DNA of 64,000 bases from Oryzias latipes (Eukaryota > Chordata > Actinopteri > Beloniformes > Adrianichthyidae). The translations under genes and the position numbers were made by a program. The DNA is taken from NCBI RefSeq assembly GCF_002234675.1, contig NC_019877.2:24323519-24387518 (forward strand), given 5' to 3'. Position 1 is the stretch's first letter. Every line of letters begins with the position of its first letter. Below, one piece after another: positions 1-11,795 of this stretch. The notes under the pieces are model-generated. The model was not told where the DNA came from. It made no database searches and saw only the letters and a program-made list of their open reading frames with translations.

Positions 1-155
1 GGAAAATCCACAAAAGCTCCAAAGCTTTAACACTGGGGTTATCAATAATTGCCAAGACAAAAACAAACTCTGAAGCCCTGACACCATGGAAACTGCCTGA
101 AAGAGCAGGAAGCGGTTTTGTCATCAGTTACACAGCTCAGCGACAGAGGAAGCTG

Positions 156-291
<136 letters not shown>

Positions 292-2915
292 GTACGGACA
301 CACAGGCGTCGCTAGAAAATCTGCAAATGTCTCTCTTTAACCTTCAATCCTCTTTACCTTCCTGCTCCAGAAGCTTTTTATTACATTTATTTAAGAAGCT
401 GCAGGAGTTTTAAATGTGAACAATTCTCAGAGAAGCATAAGCACAGAGCCCCCCCCACTCACACAAGTTCTCCAAAGTTACCCAACATACTGTTGCAGCA
501 CCTGAAGACGCCCATTTACGGTCAGTAGTTCAATGTGCAATGACCAATAAATCAACTTTTTTGGTTTTTAAATCTGCTGGATGGTTTTACTTTAATATCT
601 AATCATATTCATATCTAATCATATTCATATCCCTCTTATGGTGCTAAAAAGGTTGTTTTGAACTGTGTACCTGCTCAGACCACAACTGAGCTGAAGTCAA
701 CAGATAACGTCAGCTTAACTGCATCAGGTTGTTGTTTTATTACTCATTTCATGATGAGAAGCCTGTTTTTACAAAATACTGCAGAACAAAATTAAAAGGT
801 CAATTTAAAATAAAATGATCTATTGCTGTGGAAGCTTCCCATTCAAGAGCTGAAGCAGTAAAGCAGCTGTTGGTTTTCTAATGTGATCCGTATGAGCTAT
901 ACGCTCACTGATCCGTACTCTGGCCTGGGACAGTTCACTTCAAGACCTTCATTGTTGTGGGCTTTGTGACGCCTGCACAGCAATGACAGCATTTCATCCA
1001 CAGTGAGAGTGAAGGGGAGTGGGCAGCAGCTGAGGGGGGTAAAAACTTGGAGGCATAAAGTTCACTTTGTTTGGATCAAGGCCAAAGCAGACTCTGCACC
1101 AGCGGTCCTCTGATTCTTTTGGGGAAATATTTTTTATTGTTTTAAGGAAAACAAAATTAAGCAGCATCGCAATGTGCAAAGAAATGTCAGAGAGGCAAAG
1201 CTGTCTTCAAGTCACCACTGGGGCATCTGGTTTATGCATAAAGTATAATACGAGTGAACAGTGTTTTAAACCAAAATAAATAGAAATTCAGCACGCAAAA
1301 TCCTTTTTTAAAAACATTAAGTCAAACATAATGTTCATTCCTCACATAAAACAGCCTCAAAGTGGCATTTTGATCCGTTCACGCATTTCAGAGTATTCCT
1401 CTAAGAACCTGCTGTCTGAGCACCAGCTCTTCCCAACTCAGGAAAATGAACGGGTTCTCACGAGCTGACAGACCAGTGAGGAACCGCCCCTTCCAGGAAG
1501 AGACTTCGCTGCCAGCCCCGCCCCCAGGCGAAGACAAACACCCACTTTCTCTGTGGAGCTAACGGCAAACACGCTTTCATTTTGTAAAAGTTTGGACGTT
1601 TGTTTTCATGGGCGAAACGCTAACGCGCGGCTGAGACCGACTCTAGATTGACATCATGAAATGGGCGACCCCCCCCCATGGCAACGAAAGGCGGAGCCTC
1701 AGAGTTCGAGTCGTCTTACTTTTGGTAAATGGTGAATGCTGGGTTGGGTTTTGGGTTGGAAAAGAGCTCGAAAAATAACTAATATTCAATTAAAATGTGT
1801 TGCTCTGTGTGCCAAAGGAAATTTATTATCATATCCATGGATATTGTTTACAATAAAAGGCTTGAGAATAGCATAAAATAGGCCCTATAAAAAAAAGAAA
1901 CAACTGTAAGACTTGAAAGTTGAGCAGACTTGGGACCAGCTAGACTTTCCGGCCCAGCTGAAACGCAAAGACGCCAACCATTGTTTACCAGCGTTTGCTT
2001 TGGACATCAGTCCGTGTACAAACTCATTACATGCAAGTCTCCTCCCCCAGACAAAGTTTGTTGTGCCGCCGTTGTCGGTCACAACATGGTCAAACACTCT
2101 GCTGACAAAAGCAACATTTCAGGAACATCGGGAGGAAAAAGGCTAAAGCCACACAACCTGTGAACTTTTAATGAAGTTCACACATAGCTGTTCCAGTTGG
2201 ACACAATCATGCTGTGTAGCTAACCACACCAGCAACATTTCTGTGGGTTTATGTCAGCACATTAGCATCTTCAACCTTGTGTTGACTCAATGATGCTCTG
2301 GTTCCCTTTACAGCTGCAGGAGTTGTCATTAGCTGTAGATAGTGTCTTTCTAAAAATCATTTGCATGCTCCTGCTATAATCTACTCATGTGTGCCTTCCC
2401 ACACATGTGTCCGGATATGCACGGATGGCATGAAAACAAGTCAAGTCTGATCAGCTGGAAGCGGATTTTAGGAAATATTAGTTTGAGGTGATATAACTAA
2501 AAGTTAAGAGGGATATATATTTAAAAAGCTGTTCCCATCGTTGGACTAAGCAGGTATGAACAATTGATTGACAAGTCTGTTTATCCCCTAAAACACGGGT
2601 CTGCTTGGTTTGTGATGAGGCACAGTTTTCATTCATTACCAGTTTGTTTTGAAGGTTCTTTTTATTAATATAATTGTTGTGTTCATTCATTGTTTACAGT
2701 AAATATAAAACGTTTTAACTGTCAGTTTTTCCTCAAAAGCCAGGAGGTCAGAGTTGGAGGAGGTTCCTGTAGGGCGCCTGATGTCAGTAGCTACTTTCTT
2801 CTACAGATCTGATGTCCTACAATAGTCCGAGTAGAAAAACTGGGACATTGATGCTCAGACACAACCCCGTCTTTTTACAGGAATTACAATTTCTCCTGTT
2901 TGTTGTTCACCTTTT

Positions 2916-3040
2916 AGCACATCCCCTCAGGGGTCGCCGCTGCGAATTAGCTTTCACTGATCTGCACATTTGATTAGGCAGAGCTTTTACGCAGGATGCC
3001 ATTCTTGGACACAAACCAGGGCACCGGCACAGGGGGACCC
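2916..3040 (-). mobile_element. Decayed tRNA-type SINE body
   Basis: On the minus strand this matches, with many changes, the SINE body seen better at 52830-53082. The matching parts are the GGCATCC-type block and the GCGGCGACCCC block followed by an A/G-rich tail. The tRNA-like head is not recognisable. Confidence 0.5.
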
Positions 3041-4614
3041 AGAGTTGGGCAGTAGCACAAAGGGTCTTGGCTCATCTAATGGTTTACGACCATATCATCT
3101 TGTGTGGCCGGCCTTGAATGGGTTTGCCCATTTTTCTCCCATTTGTAGCCATAAGGGCGGTTGGGAGCAGACTTTAGCGCTGGGACTGCATCTCTGTTAT
3201 GCTTTGGCCAATACACACATTTCATCGAGCCCTTATTGGACGGCGTGTCAGCTTGTGAAAAAGGTTGAATGACTCTTCTTCAGCTCCAGTGTGGAGGTCA
3301 GTCTATTAGCTAACAACAACACTTTGGAAATTAAAATGTCTGAAAACATTTTCTTTGGTAAAAAAAAAACAAATCTCTGTTGAGGCAGAACATTGGTAAT
3401 AACGGATGACTAAAGTGATTTTTTGTTTTAAACAACAATCTTTGTCAGAGATCTCTGAAGAACATTTGTTAATATGTTTTAATATCTACACCACTACTTT
3501 GACTGGCTCTTGGTGTTTTTAGTCCTCAAGATCAAAAGTTCATCATGTGTTTTCCCTGATCTCACAGTAACTGATTCTACTCTACTGTCCTTAGAAAGAG
3601 TCAGTAGAATTCCTGTTTTACATCTTATTTTTAGTTCAAACAGAACTTACAGAGTCAATGGTGAGAACCAAAACGTGACAGCAGCTGAAAGGGAGTAGGT
3701 GAAAGCCTGTCCTCTCCTGTAGAAACTGCACCATCACTTCTAGTGTTCACAGTGTCAACACTAAACTGAAAGTTCACCGCTAAAAGTGGAACAAAAAACA
3801 AATGCGATTTTCCACGAAGGTTCACAGCTTTCACAGGAAAAAACGGACCTTCTTCACTCTGTTGTCAAGAAGACCTTCAAAGACTAACAAGGCGGCACTG
3901 GATGCCGCATTCAATGTTAAGGATACAATCACATTGATCAGCAAATCCCATCTGAATTGTTTGTACAGTTTAAACTTGCTAAACTGAGGTTTTAACACCA
4001 CATCTTCTCCAAAGCCCAACAACAGACTGGTGACCCGTCCAGGGTGTTCACTGCCTTCACCCAACAGCAACCAGAACTAGCCCATTCATTTATTTATTCA
4101 TTTAAGTTCCAATAAAGGAAAAGATTCAAAAACAACTCAGGACTAGAATCCTATAGATAAATAAAACATGTGGATGTAAAAAGATGTGGGTTTTTTATTT
4201 CACCAAGAGTTCATTTGAACTTTCACTGCTGTCAAAGGAAGCGGACCGTTTGGGGAAACGGCTTTGGTGTGAATTAAACCCATGAACAAATATAAAGGTG
4301 GCCAAGTGACTCCTTTCACGTACAATTTATTTTTTTCCCTCTTCTTGTTCCTTTTATCTTTTGTTTTTTATCATTTTTTTACGTGCTCAAAACTTTTTTT
4401 GTTCAAACTTGTAAAATAATAGAATTAAAGTAACATTCTTGATTTGAGTTTGACCAAATATTTGGGTTTGAGGGATTTCACTTTAAAATAAAACACTTAA
4501 GTGACAGAATTTTACAGAGCTGTGCAAATAAAATAACAAAAACAAAGTATGCTTTAGAACTGATACTAATTTTACTTTAGTGAAGTAGAAAAACTATTCC
4601 CTTGAACACAAAAC

Positions 4615-4700
4615 TGGGGCCTGGCGACCCGTTCAGGGTGAACCTCGCCTACAGGAGCTGCAGCCCCGAAAGGGATTCAGCCTGTTCTGAGGGATGGATT
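4615..4700 (+). mobile_element. SINE 3' fragment (GGATGGATT tail)
   Basis: The order GGCGACCCGTTCAGGGTG, then CCCCGAAAGGGATTCAGC, then a GGATGGATT end is the 3' portion of the SINE family seen more fully at 26425-26746 and 51745-51950. Only the end is present. Confidence 0.5.
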
Positions 4701-5151
4701 TAAAAACTGATGAGCGACCAAGCTCCTAATAATCATAACAACAATAAAAGCACATTTAAAAGATCATCTCGCTCTATGCTGCAGCTGTCTGTGTTTACAA
4801 CGGAACTCACAGTTTCTTCTTCCACGGCCGTTTCAGCTATTTTAGAGAGTCCTGCGGACGTCCAAATGATCGATTCTGACCAACAGTGTGGCGAATGTAA
4901 ACGTTTGTTATAGTGGGATAAAGTTCTTCTGGGCCCATGTACACAGTTCAATTCTGATCCGATCTTTGATCTGATCAGAGATATGTTGCACATGTAACCA
5001 CAGCTAGTATTCTTTTCTAGGAATCTGCCATTTTAACCCTCTGAACGGGTTGGGCCATCACTTGGCGACCGGCCTGAGTAAGAGAGTATGTACTTTAGGG
5101 TCATCGCAGCCTCATCTCTGAGGCGTGACAGCCTTTTCCCTTTCTCTACAG

Positions 5152-5208
5152 GCAAACACTGCAGACAAAGCAACTGCTCAGGATCTGGAGATCAATACAG
5201 AGTTCTTG
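5152..5208 (+). other. Exon-like 57-bp segment on the plus strand
   Basis: A long polypyrimidine tract ending CTCTACAG precedes 57 bases, which are followed at once by GTGAGT. All three frames are open. The phase-0 reading is ANTADKATAQDLEINTEFL, which I do not recognise. The segment is antisense to nherf1, inside its presumed intron 1. It may be an exon of an overlapping plus-strand transcript or a chance match to splice signals. No neighbouring exon was found to support it. Confidence 0.2.
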
Positions 5209-8200
5209 GTGAGTCTAAAGAGGCCAACTTGAAACCCAAAACATGACAAGTCCCACCATCAAGTCCACCACCATCACCACCAAAGTCTCTTGCCGCAGAC
5301 ACAACACACACACTAGCTGTGGAATCAGTCACCTACACACTCCAAGATGTGTAGGAGTGTAAACTAAAACAGCTGCAGGGAAACCCTGGGGTGGATCTGT
5401 TTCAGGAAAAAGACGCAGCCTTGTACTTAATAGTATAGTCTTCATTTTAAAGCCTTAATTACAAATACCTTTGGTTTAGTTGACCTACATTCACCAAGTA
5501 CTACTTTGGGTCCTTCCTGGCTTCGATTATTATTCTATTTTTCCCCACTTTGTCCAGTGCAGGGTCAAAGGGGTTGTTGGAGCCTGTCCCTGTTACCTCA
5601 GGGCAAAGGCAAGGAAGACCTTGAACAGTTGACATGTCCTTAGCTAGGCCACACGCAGGCGGACGCTCACATATATACATACACACATTAAATGATGGAA
5701 ACCCAAATATGCTGAGTCATGTTTGTTATGGACGTGTATTTTTAAAAATATCCTCTTTTTGATGTTCTTGCCCGACGTCTTTGAGCTTCCCAGCTTTGCT
5801 ATGAATGCGCACAGACCAATAAAAATGCTGCTACAAATGTTTGTCCAGCTGGTTCGTGTCTGCAACAGTCTTTAGATGACGGGAATAAACGAAGAGAACT
5901 TGAACAATCCTGATCTCAGCTACAGTTTGCCTCCAGTTTCAAACGTCATTCTCTGTTTCTGCATGTAGGTGGTCACAAATACCTGTACCTGGATTTTAAA
6001 GATATTTTAGAAACCCCCTATAGTGCTTTTTAGACAAAATGGAAAGCTGCACTTAAAAAAAAGTAAAAACACAAACTGAGTTTTACCAGCGGTCCTGTTT
6101 TCCTGTTTTCCCAGCTGGTCTTGAACTAAAACTAGAGTTTAAAAGTCTAAAAGTAATCAACATCTGTAGAGACTTCTTCTCATTCTGAGAGCTTAACACC
6201 TCCACAATAAGGCATTTTTTCTTCAGTTACACAACCTTCCAATCAGAACTCAGACTTTGCTCTGGCTCACGCCGTTGCACAGCCATCAGATCTCTGGCGA
6301 CGGCCTCACAGTCCGCCTCATAAAACAGCTTAGTGTTTGCCTGTAAAAGCTTTTGCTCTCGGGGTGGTGAGGGAGAACAGAAAGACTGAAGATAGTGGAG
6401 TGGGGTTTCCAACCACCTCTGACATTCCTGCATGAAGGAATCCCATTGACCAAAAACATCCAACACACCTTCAGTGACGGCTTTAGATGCAGTCACTCAT
6501 TCCGTTCAACAACCTCAGCTCAGTTCTTTTCCCGTCATTCATCATAATAATAGGTCATCGTTGGTGCTATTCTGGTCCACGTGTGTGTGAGGCGTCATCT
6601 CGTCAGACCAGCCAAACCTGACGACAAACAGCAACCACAAAGACTCGGGAGTCGCACATGTTTCACTGCAGACTCAACCGTTTCATGGTAGTGTAGAAAA
6701 TCAAACCCATTCATAACTACACCTGCTTTTTACTTTTCTGTTGTGTCTTTTCTAAACATGAAATGAGAATGTGATGGTCTCAGCAATCAAAGTACGTTTA
6801 ACCCTTTCATTCTGAAACATTCTGACATTACGGTAGATCAAAACACGCGTGTCATCCGCTGTCGCCTGTGACACGTTTGGTATTGAAGGGTGAAATGAGA
6901 CAAACTCGTTTTTTTTTCCTGTAACAGCAGATAACTTCACCAGACCTGCCTGGGCTTTGTTCTGATCAATCACAACAGGTGAAATGACAGGATTATTTTC
7001 CAAATCAGTCATGTGACGTATGACTCACAGGCATCGCCAAACAGAAATTCTGCTTTTATCTGGAACAAAATCCACAGAGAAGAATGGAGGAAAAAAAAGA
7101 CTCCCCCCATTAAAGGGATTTTACAAAAAGACTAAATTAGGTTTTGTAAAGTCAAAGTGTAAGACCCACACAAGCCTCTGTCGAATCAGGATAGCAGACC
7201 AGTTCACGCCGTCTAGTGTTGGTCACATGACTGATGCTCTGACAGGAGACCGGAGGCCAAGGCAGAAAGTAAAGTGAGTGCATCTATAAACCAGCAAAGA
7301 GGAGACGTGACAGCAGCAGATACAAGAGTTTGATGGCGAGCATTGAGAGACAAAGCCAGCCTACAAGACGTTTGTTTTGTTTAAACGCAAATGAGTCGAC
7401 ATTTTAAACACACACCAGTAAATCTGCACATTTATGGGAGAATTTAACTTCAATTATTTTGGAGGGAAAGCCTCTCTGGGACAATGACTGAAAAAGACAA
7501 AACAATGAGGTTACTTACGAACTTTACATATGTGTAAAACGTTGGTACGGATCTTTTGTAAACATTTCTATAAATGTAAATGACAACATAACCACTCTGG
7601 TGATCAAACTCTCCCTAAATATTGGAGGATGGATTAGTAAGATGTCAGCTTTTAAAGAAAACAAGCTTAAGTTTTAGAAATCAGAACAAAATTCCAGAAA
7701 CCAAAACACAAAAAAGCAACAATTTGGGACAAAAAGTAGTTTCCACAAATAGAAATGTTATTTTCAAAAACAAACATGAAATGGATTCACTATGGGACGT
7801 CACTGATTGGATAATCATATGCAGTGTTACTTTTGTTGTGATTTCTAAAATGTAATTGTTTTTTTATTCCTTGTCTTGCTGTTTTAATTGTTGTTGTGAT
7901 AATTTGATGTTTTAGTGTTGAATGATTGTACAGAAGAGTGGAATGTTCTGCATCTATTCATCCCCCAAAAAACAGCAGGAGTCCCGTGTTTGTCCATTAA
8001 AAACTAAGAATAGAAACAGGAAAAAACTAATAAAATGCTGATGAAGCACAGAGTGGAATATTCAATTACTTAATGATGATCTAAGTGAAGTTTAGCCCGA
8101 GCTGTGCCGGCCTTTAAAGTCTTCTTATCTCTGCTAAAGATAAGAACTGAATTATCCTCTGATGATGTAACCAACTTCTTAAGGTGGATCACTTCTGGAA

Positions 8201-8704
8201 ATTTTCCATAGAAGAAAGTCTTGTAGAATTTATGGGTTTTTAAAACATTTCATTTTTTGTATTATTTGCGCTGCTCCTGCGTCTTAAGGACCCACTTTTC
8301 TGTGTTTGTAACATGTTTTTGGGTCATTTGTCTCACGATAGACGGCATTTATGAAGTAAATGAGGCTAAAAATGACAAATCGCTGTGAAACAGGAACAGA
8401 TAAAAAACAAATGCTTTCATTTGTGACGTAGAAAATAATCTGGGTGGGCCACAACTCAGAGGTGAATTTCTATTGAACTGCTGCTGCTCTGCAGAAACTA
8501 TGTCCTGGAAAACAACACAGCCTCCTAACTGAAAGAGCACTGCTTCGAAAACAGATCAATGAATAAAAACTGAGCACAGTCTCCACCTATCAGCCTCTTC
8601 CATGGAAACTCTCTCTGGCAATAATCCGGAAAGATCCCCAGGACACCGGCTGGTTATAATCTGCATGCTGTGCTCATGAGCACAAGGTCACTCGGGAGGA
8701 AGAG
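5209..8704. other. Presumed nherf1 intron 1, mostly unique AT-rich sequence
   Basis: Apart from one unassigned open frame at 6227-6496 (minus), I see no exon, RNA gene or recognisable transposon here. It lies between the left-edge sequence and nherf1 exon 1. Confidence 0.4.
6227..6496 (-). other. Unassigned open reading frame, 89 codons
   Basis: The minus strand is open for 89 codons bounded by stops at both ends, with no ATG at its start. The composition looks protein-like: WDSFMQECQRWLETP is followed by a Cys/Pro/Ser linker and an acidic-basic helix-like stretch. I do not recognise a family. No strong splice acceptor or donor frames it. It could be a decayed exon or a retrocopy fragment inside nherf1 intron 1, or simply a chance frame. 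Confidence 0.15.
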
Positions 8705-8736
8705 GCTGACTGGCTGACTGGCTGACTGGCTGGCTG

Positions 8737-8828
<92 letters not shown>
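8705..8828. repeat. (GGCT)n tetranucleotide repeat
   Basis: Roughly 30 units of TGGC/TGAC type run with occasional GACT variants on the left and pure GGCT on the right. The Ser-Gln-Pro-Ala frame on the opposite strand is a product of the repeat. Confidence 0.95.
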
Positions 8829-9000
8829 CTCTGTCGTCCAAGTCAGAAACTTCATCCCCGAAACATTTCATTTAAAATCAATAAAAACTGGGAGGACAGG
8901 TTAGTCACGTGCTCAATTGATCAACCTCGGATTAATTTAATCTGAAACAACACGTGACTTCTGAAGTTTTGAAGCGTTTGGAACTTTCTTGATCACACAC

Positions 9001-9471
9001 CTTGTTGCTGGAGGTGATGCTCAGCCTCCCCGACCTCTCCGAGGACGCGTCCCCGTTCTCGTGCGGCAGCGGGCTCGCCTCCCTCGGGGTGCCGTTGCTC
9101 TGGGCGTCCCCGCGGTCCGAGTCGCTGTCCCGGCCGGGCACGGGGATCCCCTCGGTGACGAACTCTCTCCGGCATTGCAGGTTGTGCTTCTTCAGCAGCT
9201 CCGCCGTCTCGTCGTCCACCACGATAAGCTCCAGGGCGCCGCTGGTCGCTCGTATCCGGGAGACCACCTGCTGGTGGCTCTCGCCCTCCACGTTCTCCCC
9301 GTTCACGAACATCAGCCGGTCTCCGGCGAGCAGCCCGGCGGCGGAGGCGGGGGTGTCGGGCTCCACGAGCCGGATGAACTGCCCGCTCTTGCCTTTATCC
9401 CCGTGCAGGTGGAACCCGTACCCGGCGACTCCCTTCTCCATCAAGCACAGTCTGGGGCGAAGGTGGGACAT
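9001..9471 (-). CDS. nherf1: NHERF1 (Na+/H+ exchange regulatory cofactor), first coding exon, PDZ1
   Basis: This exon encodes the first 157 residues of NHERF1 (EBP50, SLC9A3R1). NHERF1 is a two-PDZ, ezrin-binding scaffold that tethers transporters and receptors at the apical membrane. The start is the ATG at 9471, giving MSHLRPRLC. The upstream in-frame extension begins only with a TTG codon and is not preferred. PDZ1 occupies about residues 5-90: the carboxylate-binding loop reads GYGFHLH, followed by [15 protein letters not shown] and [10 protein letters not shown]. Residues 110-157 form the Ser/Asp-rich linker between the PDZ domains. The exon ends AACAAG, then GTGTGT at phase 0, as expected for a break before PDZ2. 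PDZ2 and the C-terminal ezrin-binding tail are outside the window. VNGENVE and [10 protein letters not shown] fit NHERF1 better than NHERF2, and the rab37 neighbour agrees. Confidence 0.93.
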
Positions 9472-9720
9472 CTTTGTTTCTGACAGCAGACACCTTTGGA
9501 GCCGAAAACGAGCCGCCTGCCGCGCGCCACTCCGCAACTTCCGCTAAACTGAGTCACGTCAAAAGTTTCAGCTGTTAAAGTTTTCTTGAGGCACGCGGCG
9601 GGCCCGCCCACAGTCTGGCCCCGCCCACGCCCCCCCCCCCCCCCCCCCCCGGCTTGGAGAGCTTCTGTCCCCTCCCCTTTCGAGCGCGCGCCACCCCCTC
9701 ACCGGAAGTGCCGTGTCAAT
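9472..9720 (-). promoter_or_regulatory. nherf1 5' UTR and CpG-rich promoter region
   Basis: GC- and CpG-rich sequence lies directly upstream of the nherf1 start. It contains a composite AP-1/CRE-like TGAGTCACGTCA at 9550-9561 and GC boxes around 9600-9630. No TATA box is obvious. The transcription start itself cannot be placed from sequence alone. Confidence 0.5.
9630..9650. repeat. poly-C tract (21 C)
   Basis: Twenty-one consecutive C lie in the nherf1 promoter region. The exact length is prone to assembly error. Confidence 0.9.
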
Positions 9721-10193
9721 TTCCTTAACTGACTTAATTTCAAAATAAGATGACTCTCACTAACATTCTAGTTTTATTCTTTCATTATAGACGCTTTTAT
9801 ACGGAAGCTCTGAGCTGCCACTGCGAAAAATATTTTTTGGAACAGCTTCTCGTAATAACGAGAAAGTACTTTTATACTTTTATTATTATTTTTTTTAACA
9901 TTTTCTCAGCTAAACCAGACTAGCTCAGCTGCTTTAAACAAGCATTTGTCATGTGGTAAAAAAAAAAAGATTAGTCATTTCACACTTTCTTTATATTATC
10001 CCCATCTTTATATATATTATTATATTATTATAATCTTTTAAGATTTATAAAGTTCCAGTTTTTCAAGTATTTTATATGTTGGAAATTGTTCTCAGGGTTC
10101 TTTTAATAATGATTTTACAGTTTTTAACCCAAATAAAAACCTGCATTGTTTTTTACGACACATTCTCTTTATCAGAATTTACCTCTGACTGTT
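9721..10193. other. nherf1-rab37 intergenic, AT-rich
   Basis: The sequence is AT-rich with poly-A/T stretches. No coding signal or recognised repeat is seen. Confidence 0.5.
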
Positions 10194-10622
10194 GGTGTGG
10201 AAGTAAGCCTCCACTGATTCCCCATCATCCCTTTGCATACACTCTCTCCCGCTAGTCTAAAGCCCCTCCCGACTCCTAGCTAATATTGGTGGCACAATAA
10301 AAATGGCGAGCAATATTGCAGCTACAGTTTTGAACGGTATGAATGAGGAAAAAAAAGTATACTTGGATCTATTTGTCTGCAAGTGCATCAGAATGGAGCA
10401 GAAAGGGGGTGGGGGCTCGCCCGCCCATCTCAGTTTTGCATCACAACTGAGAGCTTTTTCAAAAAAGGCAGGTTTTCATCTGCTAAACATCACCATTTGA
10501 AAGATGAAAACAAGGGACTCAGAAATGCAGTTTTAATCTTAAATTCGTTTATGTATGTCGTCCACTGTGAGAAAAATGCTACGAGAACATGTTAAAAACA
10601 CCACTTTCATTGGAGTGGGTCT
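10194..10622 (+). repeat. Interspersed repeat family X, copy 1
   Basis: This segment shares a long colinear stretch with 47945-48217. Shared landmarks include GTCTGCAAGTG, CATCAGAATGGAGC, CGCAGTTTTAATCTT, and a right end of GGAGTGGGTCTTTAA or GGAATGGGTCTTTAA. No terminal inverted repeats or duplications could be defined, so its class is open. A short frame starting ATGGCGAGCAAT is present but is not conserved in copy 2. Confidence 0.65.
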
Positions 10623-10844
10623 TTAACCAAATCCAATTTAATTTTCAAGACCTAGGTGGAATGATGGTCATGTTGTAATTCTTGTATTCTCACACATCTG
10701 CACTAACAGTTGTCACCTTAACCTCCAGCTTGTTGCTGATGGTTTTGTAGTCCATTCTGGTCGGGTGCAGGTCTTCTTCCTTTAATCCACTGAAAGATCT
10801 TTAGTCTTTCCATGTTGGAGAGTTGGAGTCTGACTGATGGACTG

Positions 10845-11481
10845 AGGGTGTATTCAGACTGGAAAGGATTGCTGGTTCAGACTGGGTCAGTTTAATTTGG
10901 TCCAAATCGAGTCCTGAATTTTAAACGTCTGTATTCACGTCAGGTGCAGCACTTTCTACTCGATTACTTTGGTATGGCGGAGACATGCTGCGAGACGGTT
11001 ACTGAGAAGATGTCGCTGATCAGTGTTTATGACGCAGATTGTGGGGAAAACAGTGAGAAGCAATGCGTATCACAATTAAAGTTGTTTTCATCCCCCCTCC
11101 TATGATCACCCTCCTACCCCCCCCCCCTCTCTAACATCCCTCTCTCTTCTTCCCTCCTTGTTTTAATGAGCCTGAATTCATCCAGACAAATTTCTGTGTC
11201 TCATTGGTACTCTGTTTACATCCCATAACGTCTGGCTACGGTGGCCGTTTTGGTCCAGTTGTTCCGCTCCAGGAACGGATCGTATTCAGACGGAGGAATC
11301 TCAGAGTGAACCGATGCTCAGTCTGATTGGAAACTAACCGAGACCCCCTCCAAAGACGGTCAGAGAGCGGTTCCTTCCGGACCAGAGTCCACTTGAGTGG
11401 ATTCAGACTGAAAATTTGCTCCGGATTATCGGGGAAATTGATTATCAAGCAAACCAAATGTTTCCGGTCTGATTACACCCT
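10845..11481. mobile_element. Non-autonomous DNA transposon, family Y, full copy
   Basis: The ends are inverted: AGGGTGTATTCAGACTGGAAA on the left, and on the right the complement of AGGGTGTAATCAGACCGGAAA. The length is 637 bp. The family recurs at 41043-41400 and 51217-51730 with the diagnostic start AAGGGTGCATTCAG. No transposase frame and no clear target duplication are visible. Confidence 0.75.
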
Positions 11482-11509
11482 GATTCTCTGGACAGGTCTT
11501 TTCTGCAGG

Positions 11510-11795
11510 TGATCAGTTCAAACAGGTGTTTTTAATTCAGGTGATTGGTTGATTAGCAGAGTCTGACTGGTCTATGTGAACCAGAACTCTCTAGGGGATC
11601 AAATACTTATTTCTCTCAATGTAATGCAAATAAATGTAAATACATTATTTGAAGTGGATTTATTGATTTTCTTTGTGCTTTTCCATCTCTCACCGTTTAA
11701 ATGAATCTACCGTTCGGATGACAGACTGTCAATTTCTTTTAAAGAGGGTAAATCTACAAAATCACGAAGGGATCAAATAGTTCTGCCTCTCCATG
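11510..11795 (+). mobile_element. Tc1/mariner element, 3' end fragment
   Basis: Two copies of the Tc1-type end phrase (GGGATCAAATACTTATTT at about 11594, GGGATCAAATAGTTCT at about 11769) bracket a TTGCAAATAAATG-like spacer. This arrangement is typical of the 3' end of fish Tc1 elements. Transposase coding sequence is absent. Confidence 0.7.

Noticed and set aside
8674..8871. Ser-Gln-Pro-Ala repeat protein on the minus strand
   Set aside because: Product of the GGCT tetranucleotide array; no start context or conserved sequence outside it.
9001..9471. Assignment to NHERF2 (slc9a3r2)
   Set aside because: [20 protein letters not shown] and the rab37 neighbour fit NHERF1; NHERF2 would be expected next to rab26.
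8989..9547. Long plus-strand frames (164 and 181 codons) opposite nherf1
   Set aside because: They are antisense shadows of a GC-rich exon whose true frame is clearly a PDZ domain.
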